Shown here: one piece after another, positions 46,393 to 54,600 of the stretch
Position numbering within the stretch: the stretch's first letter is position 1
How the letters are laid out: every line of letters starts with the position of its first letter
NCBI GenBank assembly: GCA_938014215.1
Contig: CALLRW010000016.1
Coordinates: 1 to 64,000, forward strand
Reading direction: 5' to 3'
From: an uncultured Alistipes sp.
GTDB lineage: Bacteria > Bacteroidota > Bacteroidia > Bacteroidales > Rikenellaceae
Length of the DNA stretch: 64,000 bases
Translations under genes and position numbers: made by a program
The notes under the pieces: generated by a model
Databases searched by the model: none
What the model was told of the DNA's origin: nothing
The model's input: only the letters and a program-made list of their open reading frames with translations

Positions 46393-46785
46393 CCCGGGGC
46401 CGAGAGGGGCCAGCAGGGGGGGCCGAGAGAGGGACCACCGAGAAAGAGGCCTGCAAGGGGCCAAGTGGGCAATACCGGGGGGCCGAGAAAGGGGTCAGCA
46501 AGGGCCCAGGCGGGTAATACCGGAGGGCCGAGAAAGGGGCCGCAAAAAAACTCGGACAGCACCAACCTATGTCCGTGCCGGCCTGACATCCGGCGGACGA
46601 AGCCAACCCGGAGCCGTCGGAGAGCACAAGGAGACGGCTCGTTCAAGGTGGAGGGGGAGATGGAAACCATGCCCCTGCAAACGGAGCACAGAGTTCTCCG
46701 TTGCCTTGTCGATCGAGAGTTCCGAACCCGGAATCCGTGGATCGCGATTCCGGTCTTCGAACCGATAAACCTAAAACTACCGCCT
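46393..46785 (+). repeat. G-rich degenerate repeat region downstream of recQ
   Basis: This 393-base interval has no convincing gene. Its first 150 bases carry four imperfect copies of GGGCCGAGA(G/A)A-GGG (near 46396, 46416, 46477 and 46522); the last two belong to a 45-base imperfect direct repeat containing GGGTAATACCGGAGGGCCG. The coding strand has many G runs, so RNA or DNA quadruplexes are possible. The rest is unremarkable, leading to the small membrane gene at 46786. Confidence 0.7.
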
Positions 46786-47010
46786 ATGAACAAAAAGACT
46801 TTTACACTTGCTCTTGCTTTTTTAGTGTTGACCTTGGTGTGGCTCGGAACCAACATCTACTGGAAATTCACCCACGCCAATTGTGTGCATGCCTTCGACT
46901 TTATTGTCGGCATCCTCTTTGTGGCGGCCGCAGCCGGCATGGTCTACAACGAGTTCCACAAGAAAAAACGCAAGCACCTCGATGAGGTGGACAAGTACAA
47001 AATTCCTTAG
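46786..47010 (+). CDS. Small membrane protein, 74 aa
   Basis: A 74-residue protein with two hydrophobic segments (residues 5-22 and 36-53) joined by NIYWKFTHANCVHAF, and a basic, charged C-terminus (FHKKKRKHLDEVDKYKIP). I recognise no family. The start ATG follows CTAAAACTACCGCCT; the longer upstream frame is repeat-derived and lacks coding character. It begins a run of three small membrane genes leading into rsmA, at 3-base and 4-base spacings, so they are probably co-transcribed. Confidence 0.75.
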   Translation: MNKKTFTLALAFLVLTLVWLGTNIYWKFTHANCVHAFDFIVGILFVAAAAGMVYNEFHKKKRKHLDEVDKYKIP

Positions 47011-47013
47011 CCG

Positions 47014-47208
47014 ATGCGAACGATCGACCGGATAATGGCCATCCTGGCCGTTGTGCTCTTTTTCGGAGCCGTGATCTCGGGCTGGAGGGTCTCCGTCGCC
47101 GAGAGTCAGGAGTTGTGGTATCTGCCTTTGCTGCTGGCGCTGGCTGCGGCGGGGATGACCTTCGGAGCGTTGCAGCATCGGCTCCGTAAAACAGCTAAAA
47201 AGGAGTAA
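47014..47208 (+). CDS. Small membrane protein, 64 aa
   Basis: A 64-residue protein with two predicted helices (about residues 6-25 and 35-53) and a basic tail (HRLRKTAKKE). No family is recognised. It is 3 bases after the preceding small gene and 4 bases before the next. Conservation of such a compact cluster ahead of rsmA in related genomes would support it as real. Confidence 0.7.
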   Translation: MRTIDRIMAILAVVLFFGAVISGWRVSVAESQELWYLPLLLALAAAGMTFGALQHRLRKTAKKE

Positions 47209-47212
47209 TAAA

Positions 47213-47455
47213 ATGAAGATCAATTGGATGCAGGTAGTGCGCCTGGTGGGTATGGTGGTTGCCATTGCGGGGATCATCTACGCATTGGAGTTTATGGAGC
47301 GCGGCATAGCCGTCTGGTTCTGGGTGTTGCTGCTCGGAGTCGGGTTTGTGGGGCTGCTCTACACGTTCCGGCTGACGCAGCGTCGTCTGGCCCGCGAGAA
47401 ACGTGCCGAGGAACGAAGTGAGAAGAAGAAACGTAGCCGCCGCTCGAAAAGATGA
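47213..47455 (+). CDS. Small membrane protein with basic tail, 80 aa
   Basis: An 80-residue protein with two hydrophobic helices (about residues 7-26 and 32-51) and a very basic C-terminal tail of about 27 residues (RRLAREKRAEERSEKKKRSRRSKR), which could bind RNA, ribosomes or acidic lipids. Its stop codon overlaps the rsmA start by 4 bases (ATGA), so the two are translationally coupled. No family is recognised; a link to ribosome or membrane function is only suggested by position and charge. Confidence 0.75.
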   Translation: MKINWMQVVRLVGMVVAIAGIIYALEFMERGIAVWFWVLLLGVGFVGLLYTFRLTQRRLAREKRAEERSEKKKRSRRSKR

Positions 47456-48243
47456 CCGAAGTACGCGCCAAGAAGGCCCTGGGACAGCATTTCCTGGTCG
47501 ATTTGAACATCGCCCGCAAGATTGCCGATGCGCTCTCGGGCGGAACCCCCGAATCCCCCTGCACCACACTCGAAGTGGGGTGCGGGATGGGTGTGCTTAC
47601 GCAGTTCCTGCTGCGCCGCGACGATCTGACAACTTGGGGGGCCGAGATCGACTCCGAGAGCGTCGAATACCTCAAGGCCCACTATCCGGAGTTTACGCCG
47701 CGGCTGATCGAGGGGGATTTCCTGAAACTCGATCTGCGGGAACGCTTCCCCGAGAGGCTGCATCTGATCGGGAATTTCCCCTATAACATCTCGTCGCAGA
47801 TCTTCTTCAAGGTGTTGGAGAACCGCGACCTCATCCCCGAGTGTGTGGGGATGATCCAGAAGGAGGTGGCCGTGCGGATTGCCGAGCCCCCCGGATCGAA
47901 GGAGTACGGCATTCTGTCGGTGCTGTTGCAGGCGTGGTACGACATCGAGTATCTCTTCACGGTCAACGAGACGGTCTTCAATCCGCCGCCGAAGGTGAAG
48001 AGTGCCGTGATCCGTCTGCGCCGCAACGCCACGCAACGGCTGGCGTGTGACGAGGCGCTGTTCATCCGGGTGGTGAAGGCCTCGTTCGGACAGCGGCGCA
48101 AGATGCTGCGCAACTCGCTGAAGGCGGTCTTCGGCAATTTCGGCGGCGAGGAGCATCCCTTCTTCACGCGCCGGGCCGAGACGCTGTCGGTGGCGGAGTT
48201 TGTCGAGCTGACCAACTGGGTCGACACGCAGACGAAGCGTTAA
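47452..48243 (+). CDS. rsmA: 16S rRNA dimethyladenosine transferase RsmA (KsgA)
   Basis: A 263-residue methyltransferase that dimethylates the two adjacent adenines near the 3' end of 16S rRNA. Hallmarks are KKALGQHFLVD at the N-terminus, LEVGCGMGVLTQFLL (cofactor loop), EIDSESVEYL, GDFLKLD, IGNFPYNISSQIFFKVL (catalytic NFPY) and FNPPPKVKSAVIRL. The C-terminal helical domain contains FGQRRKMLRNSLKAVF. It overlaps the third small membrane gene by 4 bases and is followed by G-rich 11-bp repeats. Confidence 0.96.
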   Translation: MTEVRAKKALGQHFLVDLNIARKIADALSGGTPESPCTTLEVGCGMGVLTQFLLRRDDLTTWGAEIDSESVEYLKAHYPEFTPRLIEGDFLKLDLRERFPERLHLIGNFPYNISSQIFFKVLENRDLIPECVGMIQKEVAVRIAEPPGSKEYGILSVLLQAWYDIEYLFTVNETVFNPPPKVKSAVIRLRRNATQRLACDEALFIRVVKASFGQRRKMLRNSLKAVFGNFGGEEHPFFTRRAETLSVAEFVELTNWVDTQTKR

Positions 48244-48266
48244 TCCTCACGGGGGCGCAGAGAGGG

Positions 48267-48354
48267 GCCGCAGGGGGGCCGCAGGGGGGCCACAGGAGGG
48301 CCACAGGAGGGCCACAGGAGGACCACAGGGGAACTACAGGAGGACCGCAGGGAA
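48267..48354 (+). repeat. Eight tandem 11-bp G-rich repeats downstream of rsmA
   Basis: Units such as GCCGCAGGGGG (two copies), GCCACAGGAGG (three copies), ACCACAGGGGA and ACTACAGGAGG follow each other with a strict 11-bp period for about 88 bases, then decay. The start of the region (GAGAGGGGCCGCAGGGGGG) resembles the region after recQ. The period is close to one helical turn, and the sense strand has regularly spaced G runs. Confidence 0.85.
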
Positions 48355-48465
48355 CTGCAATAGATTGCGGGGAACTACCGGGGACTACACAATGGGCCGC
48401 AGATATTGTCGGAAAGGCGGTGGACTGCCGTGGTGGCGGAAACTGCAGGGGCCTGCCGAGAAAAT

Positions 48466-48499
48466 AAGGGCCGGAGCATCGAAATGCTCCGGCCCTTTT
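48466..48499 (+). terminator. Terminator after rsmA repeats
   Basis: The stem AAGGGCCGGAGCA / TGCTCCGGCCCTT with a short loop TCGAAA is followed by TT. It ends the recQ/rsmA direction and, with A residues upstream, may also work leftward for the M16 genes. Confidence 0.8.
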
Positions 48500-48715
48500 C
48501 ATGTCCGGTGGAGGCGGTGGAGGCGGTGCAGAGAGCCTCTTCCCGGGGGCCCCGACACGGTTCCTTCCGAAGGAAGAGTCCTGTCGGGGCCCTGTCCGTA
48601 TCCGGATGTTTAAGAACGGCATCAGCTGTCTGGATCCCTCGTTGGACTGCCCGGCAATCTTCACGCCTTTGCCGGGATCTTCCGACTGAGCACTCCCTTC
48701 GCGCCCCTTCCGGCG

Positions 48716-49984
48716 TTACGCCAACGGATTCTCGGCTCCGGCCACAACCGTCACCAGATCCTCGCGGGCCAGGTATTTCCGGGCCAGCTGTTGCACGTCG
48801 GCCGGCGTCATGCTCCGGATACGACGGATATTCTCGCCGATGATCCGGTTATCGCTCCCGCAGAGGATGTTCTCGATCGTCACGTCGGCGATGCCGAACG
48901 GCCCGTCGAGAATCCGCATCATCTCGCCCGTCATCATGTTCTTCACCAGCGCGAGCTCCTCGTCGGCCATCGGCTCCGTGCGCAGGAGTTCGATTTCGTG
49001 GTAGATCGCCTCCAGTGCGGCGCGGGTCACGTCGCTGCCGACCTGCGTGGCCACGGCGAAGTACCCCGCCCGTTCGAAGTTGACCATTGCCGCCACCACG
49101 CCGTAGGTGAAACCGTTGCGTTCGCGGAGGTTCTGCATCAGCCGCGACCCGAAATAGCCCCCCAGGGCCGTGGCCACGACCTGCATCCCGACGAAATCGG
49201 GGTGCTGGCGCGGGAACAACAGCCGCCCGAGGCGCAGTGCCGACTGTACGGCCCCCGGATGCGCGACAAAGAGGCTGTGACGCGTTTTGGGCTCCGGGAA
49301 CTGCCTCTCGGGCTCCGGCTCGCCGAGCGGGAGCTGCCCGGCAAGCGCCTCGATGGCCTCCAGTTCGTGGTGGCCGATCCGCCCGCTGCAGACCACGAAA
49401 CAGCGTTCGGCCGTGTAGCAGCGGCGGTAGAACTGTTCGACATCCCGACGCGTGAGCGTGTCGTAGAGCGCCTCGTCGGAGGAGATGCCGTAGGGGTGCT
49501 GCGGGCCGAACATCGCCTGTGCAAAGGCTTCGCGGGCCTTGACGTCGACCTTCGTGCGGTCGATCGCCAGCCGCTGCCGGCGCTTGGCGGCGTAGGTGCG
49601 CAGCTCCTCCTCGCGGAAGGCCGGGTGGAGCAGGATCTCGGCGGCCATCTCGAGCGTGCGGTCGAAGAACTTCGAGAGGGTGGCGAAGTTGATGTAGGCG
49701 TAGTCGCGGTCGATGTTGACGTCGTACCACGAACCGTAATAGTCGAGCTGTTCGGCGATCTGGCGGGCCGTGAGGCGGGTCGACCCTTCGGCCAGCAGAT
49801 TGGCGGCTGCCGAGGCCGAGAAGGGGACGTGCTGTTCGGCCGAACCGGCCCGGAAGACAAACGAGACGCGCAGCACCTCGAAATCCTCCGACGGGAGGGT
49901 ATAGAGGGCTACACCGTTCTTCAGCAGCCGCTTCTCGGCCAGCTGTACGTCGACTTCCGACGGGGTTATGCGGGGTGGTGTCAT
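48716..49984 (-). CDS. M16-family peptidase subunit, non-catalytic
   Basis: A 422-residue protein of the M16 zinc-peptidase fold. The zinc motif HxxEH is absent at the expected place (SAAANLLAEGST instead of HLLEH), while the substrate-clamping Arg and Tyr region GSRLMQNLRERNGFTYGVVAA is kept. This matches the regulatory subunit of M16B heterodimers, as in mitochondrial processing peptidase and bacterial pairs. It overlaps its catalytic partner by 4 bases (start 49984, partner stop 49981). There is no signal peptide, so the pair probably acts in the cytoplasm, degrading peptides. The longer frame beyond 49984 is a shadow of the partner. Confidence 0.93.
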   Translation of the reverse strand: MTPPRITPSEVDVQLAEKRLLKNGVALYTLPSEDFEVLRVSFVFRAGSAEQHVPFSASAAANLLAEGSTRLTARQIAEQLDYYGSWYDVNIDRDYAYINFATLSKFFDRTLEMAAEILLHPAFREEELRTYAAKRRQRLAIDRTKVDVKAREAFAQAMFGPQHPYGISSDEALYDTLTRRDVEQFYRRCYTAERCFVVCSGRIGHHELEAIEALAGQLPLGEPEPERQFPEPKTRHSLFVAHPGAVQSALRLGRLLFPRQHPDFVGMQVVATALGGYFGSRLMQNLRERNGFTYGVVAAMVNFERAGYFAVATQVGSDVTRAALEAIYHEIELLRTEPMADEELALVKNMMTGEMMRILDGPFGIADVTIENILCGSDNRIIGENIRRIRSMTPADVQQLARKYLAREDLVTVVAGAENPLA

Positions 49985-51222
49985 TGCTGTTTGGCGTGAT
50001 AGATGAGTGTGGAACTGTTTTCGGGGGCGAGCGTGCGGCGGCAGAACGAACGGATGTCGTCCGGTGTCACGGCCCGGTAGCGGGCCACTTCGCCGTTGAT
50101 CAGCCGCAGGTCGCCCAGCATCTCGTAGAATCCGAGGTTCATCGCCTTGTTCATGACGTTCAGCTCGCCGAAGAGCGTCGTGGCCTCGAATTTGTTCTTG
50201 ACCTTTTCGATTTCGTACTCCGTGGCGGCATCGCGCTGCAGGGCCTCGATCTCCTCGCGGAAGGCCGCTTCGGCTGCCTCGGGCGAGATTCCCGGCAGCA
50301 GTTGGCCCGTGAAGACGAAGAGCCCCGGATCGACATCGCCCGTGACGTAGGCGTTGACGCTCGAGAGCAGCTGCCGCTCTTTGACCAGGTGGGTGTAGAG
50401 ACGGGCCGAATCGCCCCCGGCCAGCAGGTCGGAGACCAGATCGGCCGTGTAGAAGTCCGCCTCCGTGCGCGCACACATGTGATAGGCTACGGTGACCGTC
50501 GTGGCCGGGACGTCGCGTTCGACCTCCTCGCGGCGCGCTTCGCACTGGCGGGGCTCCTGCGGGATGGGTTCCGGGGTGGAGTGGCGGTCGGCGAGCGGCT
50601 CGAACCACCGCGCCGCCAGTTCGAGCATCCGCTCCTCGTCCAGATCGGCCGAAATAGAGAGGATGGCGTTCGACGGGTGGTAGTGGCGCCGGTAGAAGGC
50701 CTCGACATCCGACAGCGTCGCCCGTTCGATGTGGTCGGGGGTCAGCCCGATGGCGGCCCAGCGGTAGGGGTGGACGCGGTAGGCCAGCGCCCGCAGCAGC
50801 ATCGTCTGGTCGCCGTAGGGCTGGTTGAGGTAGCGCTGGCGGTACTCCTCGATGACGACGCGTTTCTCGGTTTCGAGCTTTTCGGCCGTGATGTCGAGCC
50901 CCTCCATGCGGTCGCTCTCGAGCCAGAGCGCCGTCTCGAGGTTGTCCTTCGGCAGGGTGATGTAGAAGTCCGTATAGTCGTTGTTCGTGAAGGCGTTGTT
51001 GTCGCCCGAGGCCATCTGCACCGGCAGGTCGAAGTTCTCGACGTTGCGCGTGCCGCGGAACATGAGGTGTTCGAACAGATGGGCGAATCCCGTGCGGGCG
51101 GGGTTTTCGTTGCGGGCCCCGACCCGGTAGAGGAGGTTGACGGCGGCGAGTTTCGACGCCCGGTCGCGGTTGACCACCACGGTCAGACCGTTCGACAATA
51201 TTTTTCGCGTGTAGGGTATCAT
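49981..51222 (-). CDS. M16-family zinc peptidase subunit, catalytic
   Basis: A 413-residue M16 peptidase with the inverted zinc motif HLFEH (residues 48-52, in TGFAHLFEHLMFRGT) and the distal Glu in ETALWLESDRMEGL. The start is at the ATG opening MIPYTRKILSNGLTVVV, since the 35 extra upstream residues would overlap the promoter. It lacks the C-terminal Arg/Tyr signature kept by its partner, so the two form complementary halves of one active enzyme. It is first in a two-gene leftward operon with a -7 box only a few bases upstream. Confidence 0.94.
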   Translation of the reverse strand: MIPYTRKILSNGLTVVVNRDRASKLAAVNLLYRVGARNENPARTGFAHLFEHLMFRGTRNVENFDLPVQMASGDNNAFTNNDYTDFYITLPKDNLETALWLESDRMEGLDITAEKLETEKRVVIEEYRQRYLNQPYGDQTMLLRALAYRVHPYRWAAIGLTPDHIERATLSDVEAFYRRHYHPSNAILSISADLDEERMLELAARWFEPLADRHSTPEPIPQEPRQCEARREEVERDVPATTVTVAYHMCARTEADFYTADLVSDLLAGGDSARLYTHLVKERQLLSSVNAYVTGDVDPGLFVFTGQLLPGISPEAAEAAFREEIEALQRDAATEYEIEKVKNKFEATTLFGELNVMNKAMNLGFYEMLGDLRLINGEVARYRAVTPDDIRSFCRRTLAPENSSTLIYHAKQQ

Positions 51223-51227
51223 GCGGA

Positions 51228-51235
51228 CAAAGGTA
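51228..51235 (-). promoter_or_regulatory. -7 box of the M16 operon, almost on the start codon
   Basis: Minus-strand TACCTTTG matches the consensus and ends 5 bases before the ATG at 51222. This would give a leaderless or nearly leaderless message. The same box with the same arrangement occurs before coaD. Confidence 0.6.
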
Positions 51236-51393
51236 CGAAAAAAGTGGCGGCCGGTCAACCGTTCCGGTCCCCGGCGCCCGAAACGGACGTCGTCACCGGT
51301 GGCGCGCCGTGGCATTGCGGGACGCAAACGTATCGTCGGCGGGCGGAGTCGGTTGTGTTTTGTCGGTCAGCGGGTTCGGCGGGATAATTCGCT

Positions 51394-51407
51394 ACTGGTT
51401 AACCAGT
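51394..51407. promoter_or_regulatory. Perfect palindrome upstream of nifJ
   Basis: ACTGGTTAACCAGT is a 14-bp perfect palindrome, about 135 bases before the nifJ -7 box. It could be an operator for a dimeric regulator; which one is unknown. Confidence 0.35.
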
Positions 51408-51541
51408 TTTGCAAACCGATGATTTCCCGAAAGTTCGGTGTTATAAAAATAACAGTTTGCTGTTATTCGATTCACATCAAAAACGTTAAAATTTAACACG
51501 TTTTTGAACAAAAATAGGCTTCGAATTTCCATCGAAATGCG

Positions 51542-51549
51542 TATCTTTG
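51542..51549 (+). promoter_or_regulatory. -7 box of nifJ
   Basis: TATCTTTG fits TAnnTTTG exactly. Transcription would start near 51554, giving a leader of about 70 bases. Confidence 0.65.
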
Positions 51550-51622
51550 CATCGCCCGAATGAACGGGCCATGCCTGTTTAAAGAGAGAAAAACACACAT
51601 ATCATCCAAAATCTAAACTGAA

Positions 51623-54600
51623 ATGGCAGAAAAGAAATTCATTACCTGTGATGGTAACTACGCTGCGGCCCATGTGGCATACATGTTCTCGGAGGTTGCA
51701 GCCATCTATCCCATCACACCGTCGTCGACGATGGCTGAACTCGTGGACGAGTGGGCCGCTCAGGGACGGAAGAACATCTTCGGTGAGACCGTGAAGGTCG
51801 TAGAGATGCAGTCGGAGGCCGGTGCCGCCGGTGCCGTTCACGGATCGCTGCAGAGCGGCGCCCTGACCTCGACGTTCACCGCCTCGCAGGGTCTGCTGCT
51901 GATGATCCCCAACATGTACAAGATCTCCGGCGAGCTGCTCCCGGGCGTCTTCCACGTTTCGGCCCGCGCCCTGGCCGCCCAGTCGCTGTCGATCTTCGGC
52001 GACCATCAGGACGTCATGGCTACCCGTCAGACGGGCTTCGCCATGCTCGCCACCTCGTCCGTTCAGGAGGTGATGGATCTGGCCGGCGTCGCCCACCTGG
52101 TGGCCATCAAGTCGCGCGTGCCGTTCCTGCACTTCTTCGACGGATTCCGCACCTCGCACGAGATCCAGAAGATCGAACTCATCGACGAGGCCGCCCTCAC
52201 GTCGCTGCTCGACCGCGACGCCCTGAAGGCCTTCCGTGCCCGCGGCCTCAACCCCGAGCATCCCGTAACGCGCGGTACGGCCCAGAACCCCGATATCTAT
52301 TTCCAGACGCGTGAGGCTGCCAACAAGTTCTACGAGGCCGTGCCCGACATGGTGGCCGACACCATGAAGGAGATCTCGAAGATCACCGGCCGCGAATACA
52401 AGCCCTTCGTCTACTACGGCGCCGAGGATGCCGAAAACATCATCATCGCCCTGGGCTCCGTCACCGAGACCATCAAGGAGACGGTCGACTACCTGCGCGC
52501 CAAGGGCGAGAAGGTCGGCGTGATCACCGTTCACCTCTACCGCCCCTTCTCGGTGAAGTACCTGATGGCCGTGCTGCCCGCCAGCGTCAAGCGCATCTGC
52601 GTGCTCGACCGCACGAAGGAGCCCGGCGCAAACGGCGATCCGCTCTACCTGGACGTTGTCGAGGCCTTCACCACGAACCGCCATTCGCTGCCCTGCGGTG
52701 AGATGCCGCTGATCATCGGCGGCCGCTACGGCCTCTCGTCGAAGGATACGACGCCGGCCCAGATGCTCGCCGTCTTCGAGAACATGAAGCTCGCCGAGCC
52801 CAAGAACCAGTTTACGGTCGGTATCACGGACGACGTGACGTTCCGTTCGCTGCCCGTCGGCGAGGAGATCTCGCTGGCCAAGCCCGGTACGTTCGAGGCC
52901 CTGTTCTTCGGTCTGGGCGCCGACGGTACGGTGGGTGCCAACAAGAACTCGATCAAGATCATCGGCGGTTCGACCGACAAGTACTGCCAGGCCTACTTCT
53001 CCTACGACTCGAAGAAGTCGGGCGGCTACACCTCGTCGCACCTGCGTTTCGGTGACAAACCCATCACGTCGCCCTATCTGGTGACGACGCCCGACTTCGT
53101 GGCCTGCCACGTGCCGTCGTATGTCGACAAGTACGACGTGCTGAAGGGTCTGAAGCCCGGCGGCTCGTTCCTGCTCAACTCGGTGCACGACGCCGAGACC
53201 ACCTGCGCCACGCTGCCCGACCACATGAAGGCTTACCTGGCCAAGAACAAGATCAACTTCTACATCATCAACGCCACGAAGATCGCCGCCGATCTGGGTC
53301 TGGGTTCGCGTACGAACACCATCATGCAGTCGGCCTTCTTCAAGATCGCCAACGTCATTCCGTTCGAGAAGGCCGTTGAGGAGATGAAGCACGCCATCCT
53401 GAAGTCCTACGGAAAGAAGGGCGAGGATATCGTCAACATGAACTATGCGGCCGTCGACGCCGGCGGCAAGGAGGTCGTCAAGATCGACGTGCCGGCCGAG
53501 TGGGCCCAGATCGAGGACAAGGGCTTCCAGACCCCGTCGCACGCTTCGTATCCGGAGTTCGTGCGCAAGATCGTCGAGCCGATCAACGGCCTGAAGGGTG
53601 ACGACCTGCCGGTTTCGGCCTTCAACGGCCGCGAGGACGGTACGTGGGACAACGGTACGGCCGCCTACGAGAAGCGCGGTATCGCCGTCAATGTGCCGGA
53701 GTGGCAGGTTGCGAACTGTATCCAGTGCAACCAGTGCTCGTATGTCTGCCCCCACGCAGCCATCCGTCCCTTCCTGGCCACCGACGAGGAGGCCACCGCT
53801 TCGGGTACGGACTGGAAGCAGGGTCTGGGCGAGACGAAGGCCTACAAGTTCCGCGTGCAGATCTCGCCGCTCGACTGTACGGGTTGCGGCAACTGCGTCG
53901 ACGTCTGCCCGGCCAAGGGCAAGGCGCTGGTAATGCGCCCGCTCGAGGAGCAGATGCCGCAGCAGAAGAACTGGGACTACATCACGAAGAATATCGGCTA
54001 CAAGCAGGTGGTCGACAAGACCAAGTCGGTCAAGAACCTGCAGTTCTCGCAGCCGCTCTTCGAGTTCTCGGGAGCCTGCGCCGGCTGCGGCGAGACGCCC
54101 TACATCAAGGCCATTTCGCAGCTCTTCGGCGACAAGATGATGGTCGCCAACGCCACGGGCTGTACGTCGATCTACTCGGGCTCGGCTCCGTCGACCCCCT
54201 ACTGCACCAACGCCGAGGGCAAGGGTCCGGCCTGGGCAAACTCGCTCTTCGAGGACAACGCCGAGTTCGGTCTGGGTATGCACCTGGGTATCGAGAAGCT
54301 GCGTGACCGCATCCAGATGACCATGGAGGAGGCCATCGCCAACTGCTCGAAGTGCTCCGACGAATTGAAGGGCGTCATGAAGGAGTGGATCGAGAACCGC
54401 GGCTCGTCGGCCAAGTCTGCCGAAGTGACGGCCCGTCTGATCCCGATGATGGAGGCCTGCGGCTGCGACTACTGCAAGAAGATCCTCGAGCACAAGGATT
54501 GGCTCATCAAGAAGTCGCAGTGGATCATCGGCGGCGACGGCTGGGGTTACGATATCGGTTACGGCGGTGTCGACCACGTGCTGGCGTCGGGTCAGGATGT

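Larger units (their letters stand above)
48244..48715. other. Non-coding interval between rsmA and the M16 genes
   Basis: This 472-base interval holds the 11-bp repeats, a terminator (48466-48499) and about 200 further bases with no supportable gene or promoter. Confidence 0.7.
51223..51622. other. Intergenic region between M16 operon and nifJ
   Basis: This 400-base region becomes AT-rich toward nifJ. It holds the M16 -7 box, a perfect 14-bp palindrome ACTGGTTAACCAGT (51394-51407), an imperfect inverted repeat AAAAACGTTAAA / TTTAACACGTTTTT (about 51478-51505) and the nifJ -7 box. No gene is supported. Confidence 0.7.

Noticed and set aside
48244..48460. Possible CRISPR array
   Set aside because: Units are only 11 bp, directly tandem without unique spacers, and no cas genes are nearby.
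49985..50608. N-terminal extension of the non-catalytic M16 gene
   Set aside because: It overlaps the catalytic M16 gene; the protein begins normally at 49984 with the ATGA overlap.
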